Shown: one piece after another, positions 13,745 through 23,605 of the stretch
Layout: each line of letters opens with the position of its first letter
Position numbering within the stretch: the first letter of the stretch is position 1
Source of the DNA: Bdellovibrionales bacterium
GTDB taxonomy: Bacteria > Bdellovibrionota > Bdellovibrionia > Bdellovibrionales > UBA1609
Length of the DNA stretch: 33,111 nt
Direction: 5' to 3'
Assembly: GCA_023301025.1 (NCBI GenBank)
Contig: JALZUR010000040.1
Span: 1 to 33,111 of the forward strand
Translations under genes and position numbers: made by a program
The notes under the pieces: model-generated
Database searches by the model: none
Seen by the model: only the letters and a program-made list of their open reading frames with translations
What the model was told of the DNA's origin: nothing

Positions 13745-15349
13745 CTATAATGAAGAAGAATGACTAATTTTACTCTCAATATATTCATTGTATGTGGTGT
13801 ACTTATCTTCAACTAAAGCCACATCAATGTCGATGATTCTATTTGCTATGGTTTGTACAAACTCGTGATCAGGAGATGAGAAGATCACTGTGCCTTCAAA
13901 TCTTTTTACACCATCGTTGACTGCGGTTACGGATTCTAAATCAAGGTGAGCCGTAGGTTGATCTAGTAGTAAAACATTTGCACCTGAGAGCATAGATTTA
14001 GAAAGCATGCAGCGCACACGCTCTCCACCTGAGAGTACTTTTGTGCTTTTTAAAGCTTCGTCTTTTGAAAAAAGTAATTTTCCTAAAAAACCTCTGATAA
14101 AGGTTTCATCTTTGTCTTTTGAATACTGTCTAAGCCAATCAACTAAACTCATGTCTGCTGTCTCAAACTCTTTAGAGTTGTCACTTGGAAAGTAATCTTT
14201 AGTGATCGTTACACCCCAGGTTACAGAGCCTGAGTCGGGTTCTGATTCACCTGAGAGAATTTCAAAAAGAACAGTTTTTGCGATATCATTTTTTCCAAGA
14301 AGCGCAATTTTATCACCCTTCTCTACATTAAAACTTATGTTGTCTAAGACAAGCTTACCCTCAATTGATTTACTTAAACCTTCAACTTTTAAAACATCTT
14401 TTCCGGCTTCACGTTCAGATTTAAAGCCTATAAAAGGGTAGCGTCTAGTAGACGTTGGCATATCTTCTAGGGAGAGTTTTTCAAGTTGCTTTTGTCTTGA
14501 TGTAGCTTGCTTTGATTTTGCAGCATTTGCAGAAAATCTGGCTATAAATTTTTTGAGTTCTTCAGCCTTAGCTGCCGATTTTTTGTTCTGATCGGCTTTT
14601 AGTTTTTGGTTAAGCTGGCTTGTTTGTCTCCAAAACTCATAGTTTCCGGTGTAAGTTGTGATTTTTCCAAAATCAATATCTGCAATGTGGGTGCAGACTC
14701 TATTCATGAAGTGTCTATCATGGCTAACAACAATCACAGTGTTTTCAAATTTTAATAAAAATTCTTCTAACCATTTAATGGCATAAACATCCAAATGGTT
14801 TGTTGGTTCATCTAATAATAATATATCAGGATCTCCAAAAAGGGCTTGTGCTAAAAGTACTTTTACTTTTGAATTTCCATCAAGTTCTTTCATTAGTTTT
14901 TCATTAAGCTCAACTTTAATTCCTAAACCTGCCAAAAGAATTCCAGCTTCAGACTCACACTCGTAACCATTCATTTCAGCAAATTCTGTTTCAAGAAGAG
15001 CTGCCTTTTCACCATCTGCATCAGAAAAATCTGCTTTAGAATAGAGCTCAGCTCTTTTTTGCATGACTTTGTAGAGCTGATCATTTCCCATCAGTACGGT
15101 GTTCATTACAGTTTCTTCATCAAAAGCAAAGTGGTTCTGTCTTAAAAAGGAGAGCCTTAGGTCTTTGTTTTTATGAACGCTGCCTTCGTTGGCTTCTACT
15201 TCTCCAGAGAGTATTTTTAAGAATGTAGATTTTCCTGCCCCATTAGCTCCAATTAAGCCATAGCAGTTATTTTGCGTGAACTTTACATTAACATCATCAA
15301 AAAGAGTTTTTCCGCTAAATTTTAAACCAATATTTGAGGTGCTTATCAT
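13745..15349 (-). CDS. ybiT: ABC-F ATPase, YbiT-type, with a degenerate second nucleotide-binding site
   Basis: ABC-F proteins bind the ribosomal E site and modulate translation; they carry two ABC domains and no membrane part. The ATG at 15349 gives 534 residues, matching YbiT (530), with an N-terminus (I-S-T-S-N-I-G-L-K-F) that aligns with it. ABC1 has an intact Walker A (G34-A-N-G-A-G-K-S-T), Walker B/Glu (L-L-L-D-E-P-T-N-H-L-D) and switch (S-H-D-R). Its signature is degenerate (E-L-D-G-N), as in YbiT. The linker has the S-R-F-S-A-N-A-x-K-S-x-Q-A-T-S-R type block. ABC2 keeps L-S-G-G-E, but its Walker A is G352-K-N-D-I-A-K-T, its catalytic Glu is Gln (Q464) and its switch is S-P-D-H. One composite ATP site therefore looks intact and the other dead. 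Confidence 0.9.
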   Translation of the reverse strand: MISTSNIGLKFSGKTLFDDVNVKFTQNNCYGLIGANGAGKSTFLKILSGEVEANEGSVHKNKDLRLSFLRQNHFAFDEETVMNTVLMGNDQLYKVMQKRAELYSKADFSDADGEKAALLETEFAEMNGYECESEAGILLAGLGIKVELNEKLMKELDGNSKVKVLLAQALFGDPDILLLDEPTNHLDVYAIKWLEEFLLKFENTVIVVSHDRHFMNRVCTHIADIDFGKITTYTGNYEFWRQTSQLNQKLKADQNKKSAAKAEELKKFIARFSANAAKSKQATSRQKQLEKLSLEDMPTSTRRYPFIGFKSEREAGKDVLKVEGLSKSIEGKLVLDNISFNVEKGDKIALLGKNDIAKTVLFEILSGESEPDSGSVTWGVTITKDYFPSDNSKEFETADMSLVDWLRQYSKDKDETFIRGFLGKLLFSKDEALKSTKVLSGGERVRCMLSKSMLSGANVLLLDQPTAHLDLESVTAVNDGVKRFEGTVIFSSPDHEFVQTIANRIIDIDVALVEDKYTTYNEYIESKISHSSSL

Positions 15350-15510
15350 TCCGTACCGCCTTAGCATGATGTATACTCTTGTGCTTTTTTTATGACAAGA
15401 AGCAAACGAACCCAATTAATGACTTTGTATAAATGACTGATTTAGTAAGATGGCGGGTAAATGGGACGTAGTTAGAACAGACGTACTTAAAACCAAGCTC
15501 TCTTAAAGGC

Positions 15511-15924
15511 TTATTTCTTATTCAGATGATATGTTAAAGCAATACTTACGCAATCACTTATGTTCTTTAAATTAAGCTCATCATCAATTTTAAATATTAA
15601 GGCCCTTTTTCCTTCGTAACTAAACTTACTTCCATATCTTTTCTTGAATTGCTCAATCAGATTTGTTTGGCAGTTGAAATATATACCATATTGATCTGGC
15701 TTAGTTTTCAACCAATGAATTCTAACCGTGGTTCCTATGTTTTTTTCTTCAGGCAAATAGCTTGGCTCTCCCCATTTAAGAGTTTCAATTAGCTCGCCTA
15801 TCTGTGGGGTGTTTTTCGCCACTTTTAAAATAATTTCTCTTAGTATGAGCAGTTTTTCTCTGAACTCCATAGGATAGTCTGTGAACGTTTCTGCAACATC
15901 TTTATTTTTAATACTAGAAACCAT
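15511..15924 (-). CDS. DUF1801-domain protein (YdhG-like)
   Basis: A 137-residue cytosolic protein. The pattern F-R-E-K-L-L-x-L-R-E-I-I followed by I-E-T-L-K-W-G-E-P-S-Y-L, then W-L-K-T-K-P-D-Q-Y-G-I-Y-F-N-C and a C-terminal helix, is characteristic of DUF1801. The L-K-W-G-x-P-x-Y motif is the clearest hallmark. The fold is known structurally but no biochemical function is established. It starts 55 nt downstream of the tRNA-Asp gene on the same strand, so it may be read from the tRNA promoter. No strong ribosome site is visible before the ATG. Confidence 0.8.
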   Translation of the reverse strand: MVSSIKNKDVAETFTDYPMEFREKLLILREIILKVAKNTPQIGELIETLKWGEPSYLPEEKNIGTTVRIHWLKTKPDQYGIYFNCQTNLIEQFKKRYGSKFSYEGKRALIFKIDDELNLKNISDCVSIALTYHLNKK

Positions 15925-15978
15925 TGCAAGATTGTATAATAGCTTTGATCTGAATGATACTTTTTTTGAGAAAGTAAA

Positions 15979-16055
<77 letters not shown>

Positions 16056-16075
16056 AGCGATAAGCTAATGCAATA

Positions 16076-16104
16076 TGGTTAGCTAATACCTCTAATTGGT
16101 GCAA
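16076..16104 (-). promoter_or_regulatory. Putative promoter of tRNA-Asp
   Basis: On the minus strand, TTGCAC (16104-16099), a 17-bp spacer and TAACCA (16081-16076) lie about 20 nt upstream of the mature tRNA 5' end. The -35 match is good and the -10 match moderate. Confidence 0.4.
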
Positions 16105-16292
16105 TAGAAAAATTAAAAATGACTTAAGAATAGGCGATCGATTAATATTGCCGAACAATTAGTCTAAGATTGGTTACTCTTATAAAAAATGCTTCTCACT
16201 TTTAAATTATCATTTACTCTCTATTAAGATTCTGATTGTGTAATGTAGTATTTATTTTAGTAAAAAAACAACCTAAATTTAAGGGCTTTTTA

Positions 16293-17651
16293 ATGGAATT
16301 TAAAATTAAAAAAGGTTTAGATCTTCCTATACAGGGTGCTGCAAAAGAAGAGCTAGATCTAAGTAAGGGTGTTAAATCAGTGGCCATCGTTGGGCATGAC
16401 TTTAAGGGCATGAAACCCACTATGCATGTAAAAGTCGGAGACAAGGTTAAAGTTGGTCAAAAACTTTTTGAATGTAAGAAAAATGAAGGTTTAACTTTTA
16501 CAAGCCCCGTGAGTGGTGAGGTAAAGTCATTAAACCGTGGTGCAAAGAGAGTATTTCAGTCTCTGGTTGTTTCAATCTCTGGTAGTGAAGAGCACGTTAA
16601 TTTTAGCGCTCACAAACACACAGAGGCTAAAGCTTACAGCAAAGAGGAGTTAAGAGCTTTACTTGTTGAATCAGGTGAGTGGAGACACTTAAGACAGCGT
16701 CCTTTTGATAAAGTGGCCTCAGTCACAGGTGATGCCAATTCTATTTTTATCACTGCCATCGATACAAATCCTCTTGCTCCTAAGCCAAAATTTATTATCT
16801 CTCAGTTTGAAAAAGAGTTCCAAGAGGGCGTTAAGGCTTTAGCAAAGCTTCCAAAATCAAAGACCTATGTATGTGTTGAAAAAGGCTTTGATGTTTCACT
16901 TGCGGCAGGGGATAGCAACATAGAAAAGGTTGAATTCTCTGGGGTACACCCGGCCGGTAATCCTGGGACACACATACACTTTGTTGATCCTGTAAACATT
17001 GACAAAGTTGTTTGGCACATTGGTTACCAAGACGTCATAGCAATTGGTCACCTTATTTTAAAGGGAGAGATCATGACTGATAAAGTTATCTCTCTTGCAG
17101 GGCCTATTGCTAAAAACCCAAGATATTTAAAAGTTAAGCGTGGGGCATGTCTTTCTGATTTAGTAAAAGATGAAATCAAAGATGGCTTTGAGGCTAGAGT
17201 GATTTCAGGATCTGTCTTTAGTGGCTTAAAATCTGATGGTGGATCTTTTGATTTCTTAGGACACTATTCAAATCAAGTTACACTTATAGAAGAAGACACC
17301 AAAAGAGAACTTTTAGGTTGGCACTCGCCAGGTTTTGATAAATTTTCATTAAAAGGGATTTACGTTTCAGCATTAAAGCCGAGTCTTAAGTTTGCCTTTA
17401 CATCAACCACTAATGGTTCAAAAAGAGCAATGGTTCCGATTGAATCTTTTGAAAAGGTTATGCCTTTAGATATTTTACCAACTCAATTGCTTAGAGCTCT
17501 AGAATCAAGAGATACTGATACGGCTATCAGTCTTGGGGCTTTGGAACTTTCAGAAGAAGATTTAGCATTAGTAACGTTTGCGGCTCCAGGGAAAATAGAT
17601 TTTCCTAGAGTCTTAAGAGAAAACCTAGATATGATTGAAAAAGAAGGATAA
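16293..17651 (+). CDS. nqrA: Na+-translocating NADH:quinone reductase subunit A
   Basis: NqrA is a peripheral cytosolic subunit of the Na+-NQR complex, which oxidises NADH, reduces ubiquinone and pumps Na+. The ATG at 16293 (452 residues, near the usual 446) is chosen for an AAGGG about 8 nt upstream and because the product then begins [13 protein letters not shown]-x-G, the family N-terminus. The barrel-sandwich-like region [16 protein letters not shown] (near residues 49-65), then T-S-P-V-S-G-E-V, and the later [10 protein letters not shown] block are all present. First gene of nqrABCDEF; nqrB follows after 5 nt. Confidence 0.96.
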   Translation: MEFKIKKGLDLPIQGAAKEELDLSKGVKSVAIVGHDFKGMKPTMHVKVGDKVKVGQKLFECKKNEGLTFTSPVSGEVKSLNRGAKRVFQSLVVSISGSEEHVNFSAHKHTEAKAYSKEELRALLVESGEWRHLRQRPFDKVASVTGDANSIFITAIDTNPLAPKPKFIISQFEKEFQEGVKALAKLPKSKTYVCVEKGFDVSLAAGDSNIEKVEFSGVHPAGNPGTHIHFVDPVNIDKVVWHIGYQDVIAIGHLILKGEIMTDKVISLAGPIAKNPRYLKVKRGACLSDLVKDEIKDGFEARVISGSVFSGLKSDGGSFDFLGHYSNQVTLIEEDTKRELLGWHSPGFDKFSLKGIYVSALKPSLKFAFTSTTNGSKRAMVPIESFEKVMPLDILPTQLLRALESRDTDTAISLGALELSEEDLALVTFAAPGKIDFPRVLRENLDMIEKEG

Positions 17652-17656
17652 TAACT

Positions 17657-18865
17657 ATGGGTTTAAGAGGTTTTTTAGATAAACAGCATAAGTATTTTGA
17701 TAAAGGGGGTAAACTTGAAAAACTTTACCCACTCTATGAAGCCATCGATACTTTTTTGTACACTCCTGGTGAAGTGAATGAAGGAAGTGTTCATGTAAGA
17801 GATGGAATTGATTTAAAAAGAACAATGGTGAGTGTGGCTATTGCACTTAGTCCTTGTATCATGATGGCCATGTACAACACAGGCTTTCAAGCTTTAAACG
17901 CCTATGAGTCTATGGGTGCCACAAGCATCGGTGGGGGATGGAGAGGTCAACTTTTAGGATCATTAGGTTTTGGTGTTGATCCATCAAGTATAGGTTTATG
18001 TTTTTTACTTGGAGCTTTGTACTTTTTCCCTATTTTTATAGTCACAAACTTAGTAGGTGGTTTTTGGGAAGGTCTTTTTGCTTCTATTCGTAAGCATGAA
18101 ATTAATGAAGGCTTTTTAGTTACAGGTCTTTTATTTCCTTTAACGCTTCCTGCAAGTATTCCATTGTGGCAAGTCGCTATTGGTATCACCTTTGGTGTTG
18201 TTGTAGGTAAAGAGGTTTTTGGTGGTACTGGTAAAAACTTTTTAAACGTTGCACTTACGGCTAGAGCATTTTTATATTTTGCATATCCGGTTAATATTTC
18301 AGGAGATGCAGTATGGACTGCAGCTGATGGATACACTGGGGCAACAATTCTTGGTCAAGCGGCACAAGGTGGGGTTGAGGCTATCACCCATAACTTTTGG
18401 AATGCATTTTTAGGAATAGTCCCAGGTTCAATGGGAGAAACGTCTGTCTTAGCAGCTCTTATTGGTGCAGGATATTTACTGATGACTGGAATAGGCTCTT
18501 GGCGAATCATGCTTAGTGTTGTGCTTTCGGCCTTCTGTTTTGCAGGGCTATTAAACTTTATTGGAAGTGATACAAACCCAATGTTTAGCATGACTCCTGC
18601 TTGGCACTTTGTTTCAGGTGGATTAGCTTTTGGTTTGGTCTTTATGGCTACGGATCCAGTCTCGGCTTCGATGACCTTAAAAGGTAAGTGGTTCTACGGA
18701 GCTCTTATTGGTTTTATGACTATTTTGATTAGGGTGATCAACCCTGCCTACCCTGAAGGGATAATGCTTGCCATTTTATTTGCAAATGTATTTGCCCCTT
18801 TAATAGATTATTTTGTAGTGAACGCAAACATTCAAAGACGGAAGTTAAGATATGCAAAAGGATAG
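17657..18865 (+). CDS. nqrB: Na+-NQR subunit B
   Basis: A 402-residue polytopic membrane subunit that carries covalent FMN and riboflavin and helps form the Na+ path. The FMN attachment motif G-Y-T-G-A-T230 (consensus S/T-G-A-T) is intact, to be modified by the ApbE encoded downstream. The N-terminal soluble segment (about 1-50) with F-L-Y-T-P-G is typical, followed by about ten membrane helices. The [12 protein letters not shown] block and the C-terminal P-V-S-A-S-M-T segment fit the NqrB/RnfD family. AAGGATAA precedes the ATG. The 3' end overlaps nqrC by 14 nt, suggesting translational coupling. Confidence 0.97.
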   Translation: MGLRGFLDKQHKYFDKGGKLEKLYPLYEAIDTFLYTPGEVNEGSVHVRDGIDLKRTMVSVAIALSPCIMMAMYNTGFQALNAYESMGATSIGGGWRGQLLGSLGFGVDPSSIGLCFLLGALYFFPIFIVTNLVGGFWEGLFASIRKHEINEGFLVTGLLFPLTLPASIPLWQVAIGITFGVVVGKEVFGGTGKNFLNVALTARAFLYFAYPVNISGDAVWTAADGYTGATILGQAAQGGVEAITHNFWNAFLGIVPGSMGETSVLAALIGAGYLLMTGIGSWRIMLSVVLSAFCFAGLLNFIGSDTNPMFSMTPAWHFVSGGLAFGLVFMATDPVSASMTLKGKWFYGALIGFMTILIRVINPAYPEGIMLAILFANVFAPLIDYFVVNANIQRRKLRYAKG

Positions 18866-19682
18866 TGTTGTAGGAACAGTGGTTGTAGCCACATTACTGT
18901 GTGTGATCTGTTCAGTGTTGGTCTCAGGTGCGGCTGTTTCTTTAAAAGACAGACAAGATGCAAATAAGGTTTTAGATGTTAAGAAAAACCTTCTACTGGC
19001 TTCAGGACTTTTAAAAGACAAAAAAGCCAGTGCCGAAGTAATCGAAGCTGAATTTTCTAAAATTTCAACTGAAGTTATTGATTTAAGTACCGGTGAAAAA
19101 GTTGAAGGCATAGATCCTGTTATTTTTGATCAAAGAAAGGCTTCTAAAAATCCAGCTGAAAATAAAAGTATTGATCAAAGCAATGATCTTGCAGGTATCA
19201 AATACAGATCAAAGCTTGCCAAGGTTTACAAGCTTATGAAGGGCGAAGATGTTGAACTCTATATCTTTCCTATTCACGGAAAAGGCTTGTGGTCTACTAT
19301 GTACGGTTTTTTAGCCGTTGCGAATGATCTTAACACCATTAAAGGTATCGGTTTTTATGAGCATGCTGAAACTCCTGGTCTTGGTGGTGAAATTCAAAAT
19401 GTAAATTGGCAGGCTCAGTGGATTGGTAAAAAAATCTATGATGAGGCTTCTGCCTTAGATGTTTTATTTAAAGTAACAAAAGGCAGTGTTGTTGAAGGTT
19501 CAAAAAACAGTGAGTACATGGTTGATGGCCTTTCTGGTGCAACAATTACGAGTAACGGAGTAACTGGTACAATTAAATATTGGTTTGGAGCAAATGGTTT
19601 TGGCAAGTATATAGACAATCAAACCAAAGGCTCAGAGCAAGTTAAAAAGACTGTTAACAAAAAATCAGTAGGAGAGGCATAA
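18852..19682 (+). CDS. nqrC: Na+-NQR subunit C
   Basis: A 276-residue subunit with one N-terminal membrane anchor ([12 protein letters not shown], about residues 5-27) and a periplasmic FMN domain. The attachment motif is L-S-G-A-T231 in [11 protein letters not shown]. cholerae NqrC uses Thr225. The block [11 protein letters not shown] and [10 protein letters not shown] are strong NqrC signatures. Covalent FMN is probably added by the ApbE at 22256. The start overlaps nqrB; nqrD follows after 4 nt. Confidence 0.97.
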   Translation: MQKDSVVGTVVVATLLCVICSVLVSGAAVSLKDRQDANKVLDVKKNLLLASGLLKDKKASAEVIEAEFSKISTEVIDLSTGEKVEGIDPVIFDQRKASKNPAENKSIDQSNDLAGIKYRSKLAKVYKLMKGEDVELYIFPIHGKGLWSTMYGFLAVANDLNTIKGIGFYEHAETPGLGGEIQNVNWQAQWIGKKIYDEASALDVLFKVTKGSVVEGSKNSEYMVDGLSGATITSNGVTGTIKYWFGANGFGKYIDNQTKGSEQVKKTVNKKSVGEA

Positions 19683-19686
19683 AGTT

Positions 19687-20310
19687 ATGGTATCTGGAAT
19701 TAAAAAAACACTTTTTGATCCTCTTTTTAACAACAACCCTATCGCTTTACAAATTTTAGGGATCTGTTCAGCTCTTGCTGTAACAACTAAAATGGATAAA
19801 ACTTTAGTTATGTGTGCTGCTGTTATCGCAGTTGTTGCACTTTCTAACTTTTCAGTGAGTCTTATTAGAAATTATATTCCTTCAAGCATTCGTATCATTG
19901 TTCAGATGACAATTATTGCATCCCTTGTGATCTTAACTGATCAAATTTTAAAAGCATTTGTTTATGACATTGCAAAAGAGATGGCAGTCTTTATTGGTCT
20001 TATTATTACCAACTGTATTGTTATGGGTAGAGCTGAAGGCTACGCCATGAAAAATGGTCCTGTTATGAGTTTTATTGACGGTATTGGTAATGGTATTGGT
20101 TACAGTATAGTTTTAATTTTTGTGGCCTTTTTTAGAGAGCTTTTTGGAACAGGAAAAGTTTTAGGGATTACAATTTTTAAATTAGTAAAAGATGGTGGCT
20201 GGTATGAAGCAAATGGTTTTGCATTGCTTGCGCCCAGTGCTTTTGTTTTGATTGGACTTTTTATTTGGGCCTTAAGAACTTGGAAAATCGATCAGATTGA
20301 AGAGATGTAG
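19687..20310 (+). CDS. nqrD: Na+-NQR subunit D
   Basis: A 207-residue membrane protein with about six helices, the usual size. NqrD and NqrE together hold the intramembrane iron centre (originally modelled as Fe, later as a 2Fe-2S cluster) between two inverted half-helices. The ligand cysteines are C27 (I-L-G-I-C-S) and C110 ([11 protein letters not shown]). The block [11 protein letters not shown] is the family signature. nqrE follows after 14 nt. Confidence 0.97.
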   Translation: MVSGIKKTLFDPLFNNNPIALQILGICSALAVTTKMDKTLVMCAAVIAVVALSNFSVSLIRNYIPSSIRIIVQMTIIASLVILTDQILKAFVYDIAKEMAVFIGLIITNCIVMGRAEGYAMKNGPVMSFIDGIGNGIGYSIVLIFVAFFRELFGTGKVLGITIFKLVKDGGWYEANGFALLAPSAFVLIGLFIWALRTWKIDQIEEM

Positions 20311-20324
20311 GTAGGAGCTTTTTT

Positions 20325-20936
20325 ATGTTAGAGCATTATATTAGTTTATTTATTAAGGCTGTTTTTGTTGAAAATTTAGCTCTTATGTTTTTCTTAGGCA
20401 TGTGTACGTTTTTAGCTGTATCAAAGCAGGTTAAGACAGCAATTGGTCTGGGTGTAGCAGTAGTTGTGGTTCAGACCATCACCATTCCTGTAAACAATCT
20501 TTTATACACATATTTATTAAAAGAGGGTGCACTTTCTTGGGCGGGCTACCCTGATGTAGACTTAAGTTTCTTAGGACTTATTTGCTACATTGGTGTGATC
20601 GCTGCCATGGTTCAGATCTTAGAGATGGCCTTAGATAAGTATTTTCCGCCTCTTTACAATGCCTTAGGTATTTTCTTACCGCTAATCACAGTGAACTGCG
20701 CAATTTTAGGTGGGTCTTTATTCATGGTCGAAAGAGACTACAATTTTCCTGAATCTGTGGTTTTTGGTTTAGGTTCAGGTGTGGGCTGGGCTTTAGCCAT
20801 AGCAGCTTTAGCTGGAATTAGAGAAAAAATGAAATACTCAGATGTTCCTCCCGGCTTAAGAGGGCTAGGAATTACATTTATCACTGTGGGACTGATGGCT
20901 TTAGGCTTTTTAGCTTTTTCAGGAATTCAGTTATAG
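20325..20936 (+). CDS. nqrE: Na+-NQR subunit E
   Basis: A 203-residue membrane protein, homologous to NqrD in inverted topology. Iron-centre cysteines are C27 (F-L-G-M-C-T) and C125 (T-V-N-C-A-I-L-G-G). The start [16 protein letters not shown] and [10 protein letters not shown] near the C-terminus are characteristic. GGAG lies about 8 nt before the ATG. A 112-nt AT-rich gap without an obvious gene or terminator separates it from nqrF, longer than any other spacer in the operon. Confidence 0.97.
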   Translation: MLEHYISLFIKAVFVENLALMFFLGMCTFLAVSKQVKTAIGLGVAVVVVQTITIPVNNLLYTYLLKEGALSWAGYPDVDLSFLGLICYIGVIAAMVQILEMALDKYFPPLYNALGIFLPLITVNCAILGGSLFMVERDYNFPESVVFGLGSGVGWALAIAALAGIREKMKYSDVPPGLRGLGITFITVGLMALGFLAFSGIQL

Positions 20937-21048
20937 TATTAAAGTGTGTTTTGAGAGCTTAAAAATAGATTTTTAAAGACAAAGATAAAAGTAAAAGATT
21001 AAATTAAATGATTACAATAGATAACATGATTAAAGAAGTGAGACTTAA

Positions 21049-22272
21049 ATGAACGTTATAATTCTTGGTGTAACAATGTTTACACTTGTTGTTTTAGCAT
21101 TAGTTGCAGTGATTTTATTTGCTAAATCAAGACTTGTGTCTTCAGGGGCTGTAAGTATCAACGTAAATGGTGAAAAAGACTTTAGCACAGAAGCTGGTGG
21201 TAAGCTTTTAAATGTACTAGCTGACAATAAGCTTTTTGTCTCAAGTGCCTGCGGCGGTGGTGGAACTTGTGCCCAGTGCAAAGTTCAAATATTTGAAGGT
21301 GGCGGGGACATATTAGAGACTGAAAAATCTCACATTACTAAAAGAGAACAGCGTGAAGGTGTAAGACTTTCGTGTCAGGTGCCAGTGAAGCAAGACATGA
21401 AGATTGCAGTTCCTGAAGAGGTTTTTGGAGTTAAAAAGTGGGAGTGTACCGTTCGTTCTAATCACAACGTTGCAACTTTTATTAAAGAGCTTGTTTTAGA
21501 GCTTCCAAAGGGTGAGGCCGTTCCTTTTAAAGCTGGTGGTTTTATTCAAATAGAGCGTCCAGGTGGATTGGATATTGATTATAAAAACTTTGATGTTGAA
21601 GATGAATACAAAGAGGACTGGGATAAGTTTAATCTTTGGCAGTATAAATCATCTTCTTCTGATGAGGTTGTAAGAGCGTACTCAATGGCTAACTATCCTG
21701 AAGAAGAAGGGATAATAATGCTCAATATTCGGATAGCCACTCCACCACCAAACAAACCAAGCATTCCCCCTGGTTTGATGTCCTCTTACACCTTTGACTT
21801 AAAACCAGGTGACAAGTGCACAATCTCAGGACCTTTTGGCGAGTTTTTCGCTAGAGATACTAAAAAAGAAATGGTTTTTATTGGCGGTGGTGCAGGTATG
21901 GCTCCAATGAGATCACACATCTTTGATCAGTTTAGAAGAATCAATACAGATAGAAAAGTTACCTTTTGGTACGGAGCTCGTTCTAAAAGAGAGATGTTTT
22001 ATGTTGAAGATTTTGATCAGATACAAAAAGACAATGAGAACTTTACCTGGCATGTAGCTTTAAGTGATGCCTTAGAAAGTGATAATTGGGACGGGTATAC
22101 GGGTTTTATCCATAATGTTTTACATGAAAAGTATTTAAAAGATCATCCAAATCCAGAAGACTGTGAGTTCTATCTTTGTGGCCCGCCAATGATGAACTCT
22201 TCAGTTATTGATATGCTTATTAATTTAGGTGTTGAGCCAGAAGACATTATGCTTGATGATTTTGGTGGCTGA
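21049..22272 (+). CDS. nqrF: Na+-NQR subunit F (NADH dehydrogenase flavoprotein)
   Basis: A 407-residue electron-entry subunit. It has an N-terminal membrane helix (about 3-25); a 2Fe-2S ferredoxin domain with C68, C74, C77 and C109 ([11 protein letters not shown] and S-C-Q-V); an FAD domain with R-A-Y-S-M-A-N-Y; and an NADH domain with [11 protein letters not shown] and C-G-P-P-M-M. It passes hydride from NADH through FAD to the 2Fe-2S centre. The size matches V. cholerae NqrF (408). The apbE reading frame begins within or just after its 3' end. Confidence 0.97.
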   Translation: MNVIILGVTMFTLVVLALVAVILFAKSRLVSSGAVSINVNGEKDFSTEAGGKLLNVLADNKLFVSSACGGGGTCAQCKVQIFEGGGDILETEKSHITKREQREGVRLSCQVPVKQDMKIAVPEEVFGVKKWECTVRSNHNVATFIKELVLELPKGEAVPFKAGGFIQIERPGGLDIDYKNFDVEDEYKEDWDKFNLWQYKSSSSDEVVRAYSMANYPEEEGIIMLNIRIATPPPNKPSIPPGLMSSYTFDLKPGDKCTISGPFGEFFARDTKKEMVFIGGGAGMAPMRSHIFDQFRRINTDRKVTFWYGARSKREMFYVEDFDQIQKDNENFTWHVALSDALESDNWDGYTGFIHNVLHEKYLKDHPNPEDCEFYLCGPPMMNSSVIDMLINLGVEPEDIMLDDFGG

Positions 22273-23368
22273 GGTGTTTCCAAAATTAGGTTTAGCTTTT
22301 AAAAGGGGTCCTATTAGGACCTTTTTTTTATTCTTGTTGCTGCTTTTGTTTTTGGGATGCAACCAAAAAATATCTGACAGGCTTGTTGAGATTAAGGGCC
22401 GCACAATGGGCACCACATATTCTGTAAAGCTTGCGACCAATGCTAAAGGGCAAACTGGTTCTGAAGTTATATTAGGTAGCTTAGAGAAAAGCACTTTAGA
22501 GTTAGAGATTACAAAACTTCTAAAAAACATCAATCAAAGCATGTCGACCTACATCCCTGATTCTGAAATTTCTAAGTTCAATCAATCAAAAAAATTAGTT
22601 CCAGTAGTTTTAAGTAAAGATTTTTTTAAAGTCTTAAGCTTTTCTGTTCAAGTCGCAAAAGAGACAAGTGGTAGTTATGATCCAACACTTGGTCCATTGG
22701 TAAATCTTTGGGGATTTGGTCCTGATAAGTCAAAAACTGTTCCTTCGAAAAAAGAAATAGCGCATGCCATGAGCTTAAGTGGTTATAAAAAACTAAGTCT
22801 CTACTCTGATGTAAACGGGCTTAGTGCAGAAAAAAAAGTTGAAGGACTTTATGTTGATCTGTCTTCTAGTGCCAAGGGTTTTGCAGTGGATGAAATATCA
22901 AAGCTAATGCATAGTAAAAACTTAGCTCACCACCTAGTCGAAGTCGGAGGGGAGATAAAGGCACAGGGTAAAAAATTTGATACTGATTGGAGAGTGGCTA
23001 TTGAAAAGCCAAGTCTTGATAATACACGTTCAGTCTTTAAATCTTTCATTTTAAAAGATAAGTGTATTGCAACTTCTGGCAGCTATAGGAACTACTTTGA
23101 AAATGAAGCCAAAAGCTTCTCTCATGTGATTGATGGAGCCACTGGCATGCCGACAGTGCATAAAGTAATTTCTGCTACAGTTATTCATGAAAGCTGTATG
23201 AAAGCTGACGCATATGCCACAGCTTTAATGGTTTTAGGTTTTAAAAGAGCAAAAAAGTTTTCAAATGACAAAGGCCTTTTGAGCTATTTGATCTTTTCAG
23301 ATGACAGTAAAAAACTGACTACATATGGGTCTGATGCTTTTAAAAGCGAGCTTCCCATGATAGATTAA
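22256..23368 (+). CDS. apbE: FAD:protein FMN transferase ApbE (lipoprotein)
   Basis: ApbE transfers FMN from FAD to Thr of the S/T-G-A-T motif in NqrB and NqrC. Diagnostic blocks are [10 protein letters not shown], the G[16 protein letters not shown] region, [20 protein letters not shown] and A-D-A-Y-A-T-A-L (metal-binding Asp). The N-terminus has a lipoprotein signal ending L-F-L-G-C, so it sits on the periplasmic side, where NqrC FMN is attached. The start is uncertain: ATG 22256 is used, but GTG 22265 or 22274 is possible. The segment encoding K-R-G-P-I-R-T-F-F of the signal is also a textbook terminator hairpin (22301-22329). Confidence 0.95.
   Translation: MILVAEVFPKLGLAFKRGPIRTFFLFLLLLLFLGCNQKISDRLVEIKGRTMGTTYSVKLATNAKGQTGSEVILGSLEKSTLELEITKLLKNINQSMSTYIPDSEISKFNQSKKLVPVVLSKDFFKVLSFSVQVAKETSGSYDPTLGPLVNLWGFGPDKSKTVPSKKEIAHAMSLSGYKKLSLYSDVNGLSAEKKVEGLYVDLSSSAKGFAVDEISKLMHSKNLAHHLVEVGGEIKAQGKKFDTDWRVAIEKPSLDNTRSVFKSFILKDKCIATSGSYRNYFENEAKSFSHVIDGATGMPTVHKVISATVIHESCMKADAYATALMVLGFKRAKKFSNDKGLLSYLIFSDDSKKLTTYGSDAFKSELPMID
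22301..22329 (+). terminator. Intrinsic terminator-like hairpin inside the 5' end of apbE
   Basis: GGTCCT / AGGACC (6 perfect GC-rich pairs, 3-nt loop), extended by two G-U and four A-U pairs, is followed by eight T (22322-22329). It starts 29 nt after the nqrF stop. It looks like the nqr operon terminator yet lies within apbE signal-peptide codons, so it may act as a partial terminator or attenuator that lowers apbE/nqrM expression. Confidence 0.65.
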
Positions 23369-23373
23369 TAGAC

Positions 23374-23559
23374 ATGTTAGAGTATTTCGTAATAACCAGT
23401 GTGATCTTTTTACTGTTCATAGCCTTTATGGCTGTTGGTGTTTTTTTTGGAAAAAAACCTTTAAAAGGCTCATGCGGTGGTCTTAACAACGTGACTAATG
23501 AGAAGTGTGGCTTTTGTGGTAAACTTCCCGAGAATTGCGAGAATAAAGAAGAGCAGTAG
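23374..23559 (+). CDS. nqrM: Na+-NQR maturation protein NqrM
   Basis: A 61-residue small membrane protein of the NqrM family (DUF539, PF04400). It has one N-terminal helix (about 4-26) ending in G-V-F-F-G-K-K-P-L-K-G-S-C-G-G, then C-G-F-C-G and C-E-N. The four cysteines (S-C-G-G, K-C-G-F-C, N-C) match the metal-binding set thought to deliver iron for the NqrD/NqrE centre. It lies 5 nt after apbE, so the two assembly factors are cotranscribed. The ribosome site is weak. Confidence 0.95.
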   Translation: MLEYFVITSVIFLLFIAFMAVGVFFGKKPLKGSCGGLNNVTNEKCGFCGKLPENCENKEEQ

Positions 23560-23583
23560 TTAGAGTTTTAACTCACGTATTCA

Positions 23584-23605
23584 AAAAGCTTAAATGTTAT
23601 TTAAG
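23584..23605 (-). terminator. Hairpin terminator of the minus-strand secreted protein gene
   Basis: On the minus strand, CTTAAAT / ATTTAAG (7 bp, 3-nt loop) overlaps the stop codon and is followed by CTTTTTG. Modest stem strength with a five-T run. Confidence 0.4.

Noticed and set aside
17947-18336. Long minus-strand open frame inside nqrB
   Set aside because: Full overlap with a certain nqrB; Pro/Lys-rich nonsense-like translation without family motifs or start signals.
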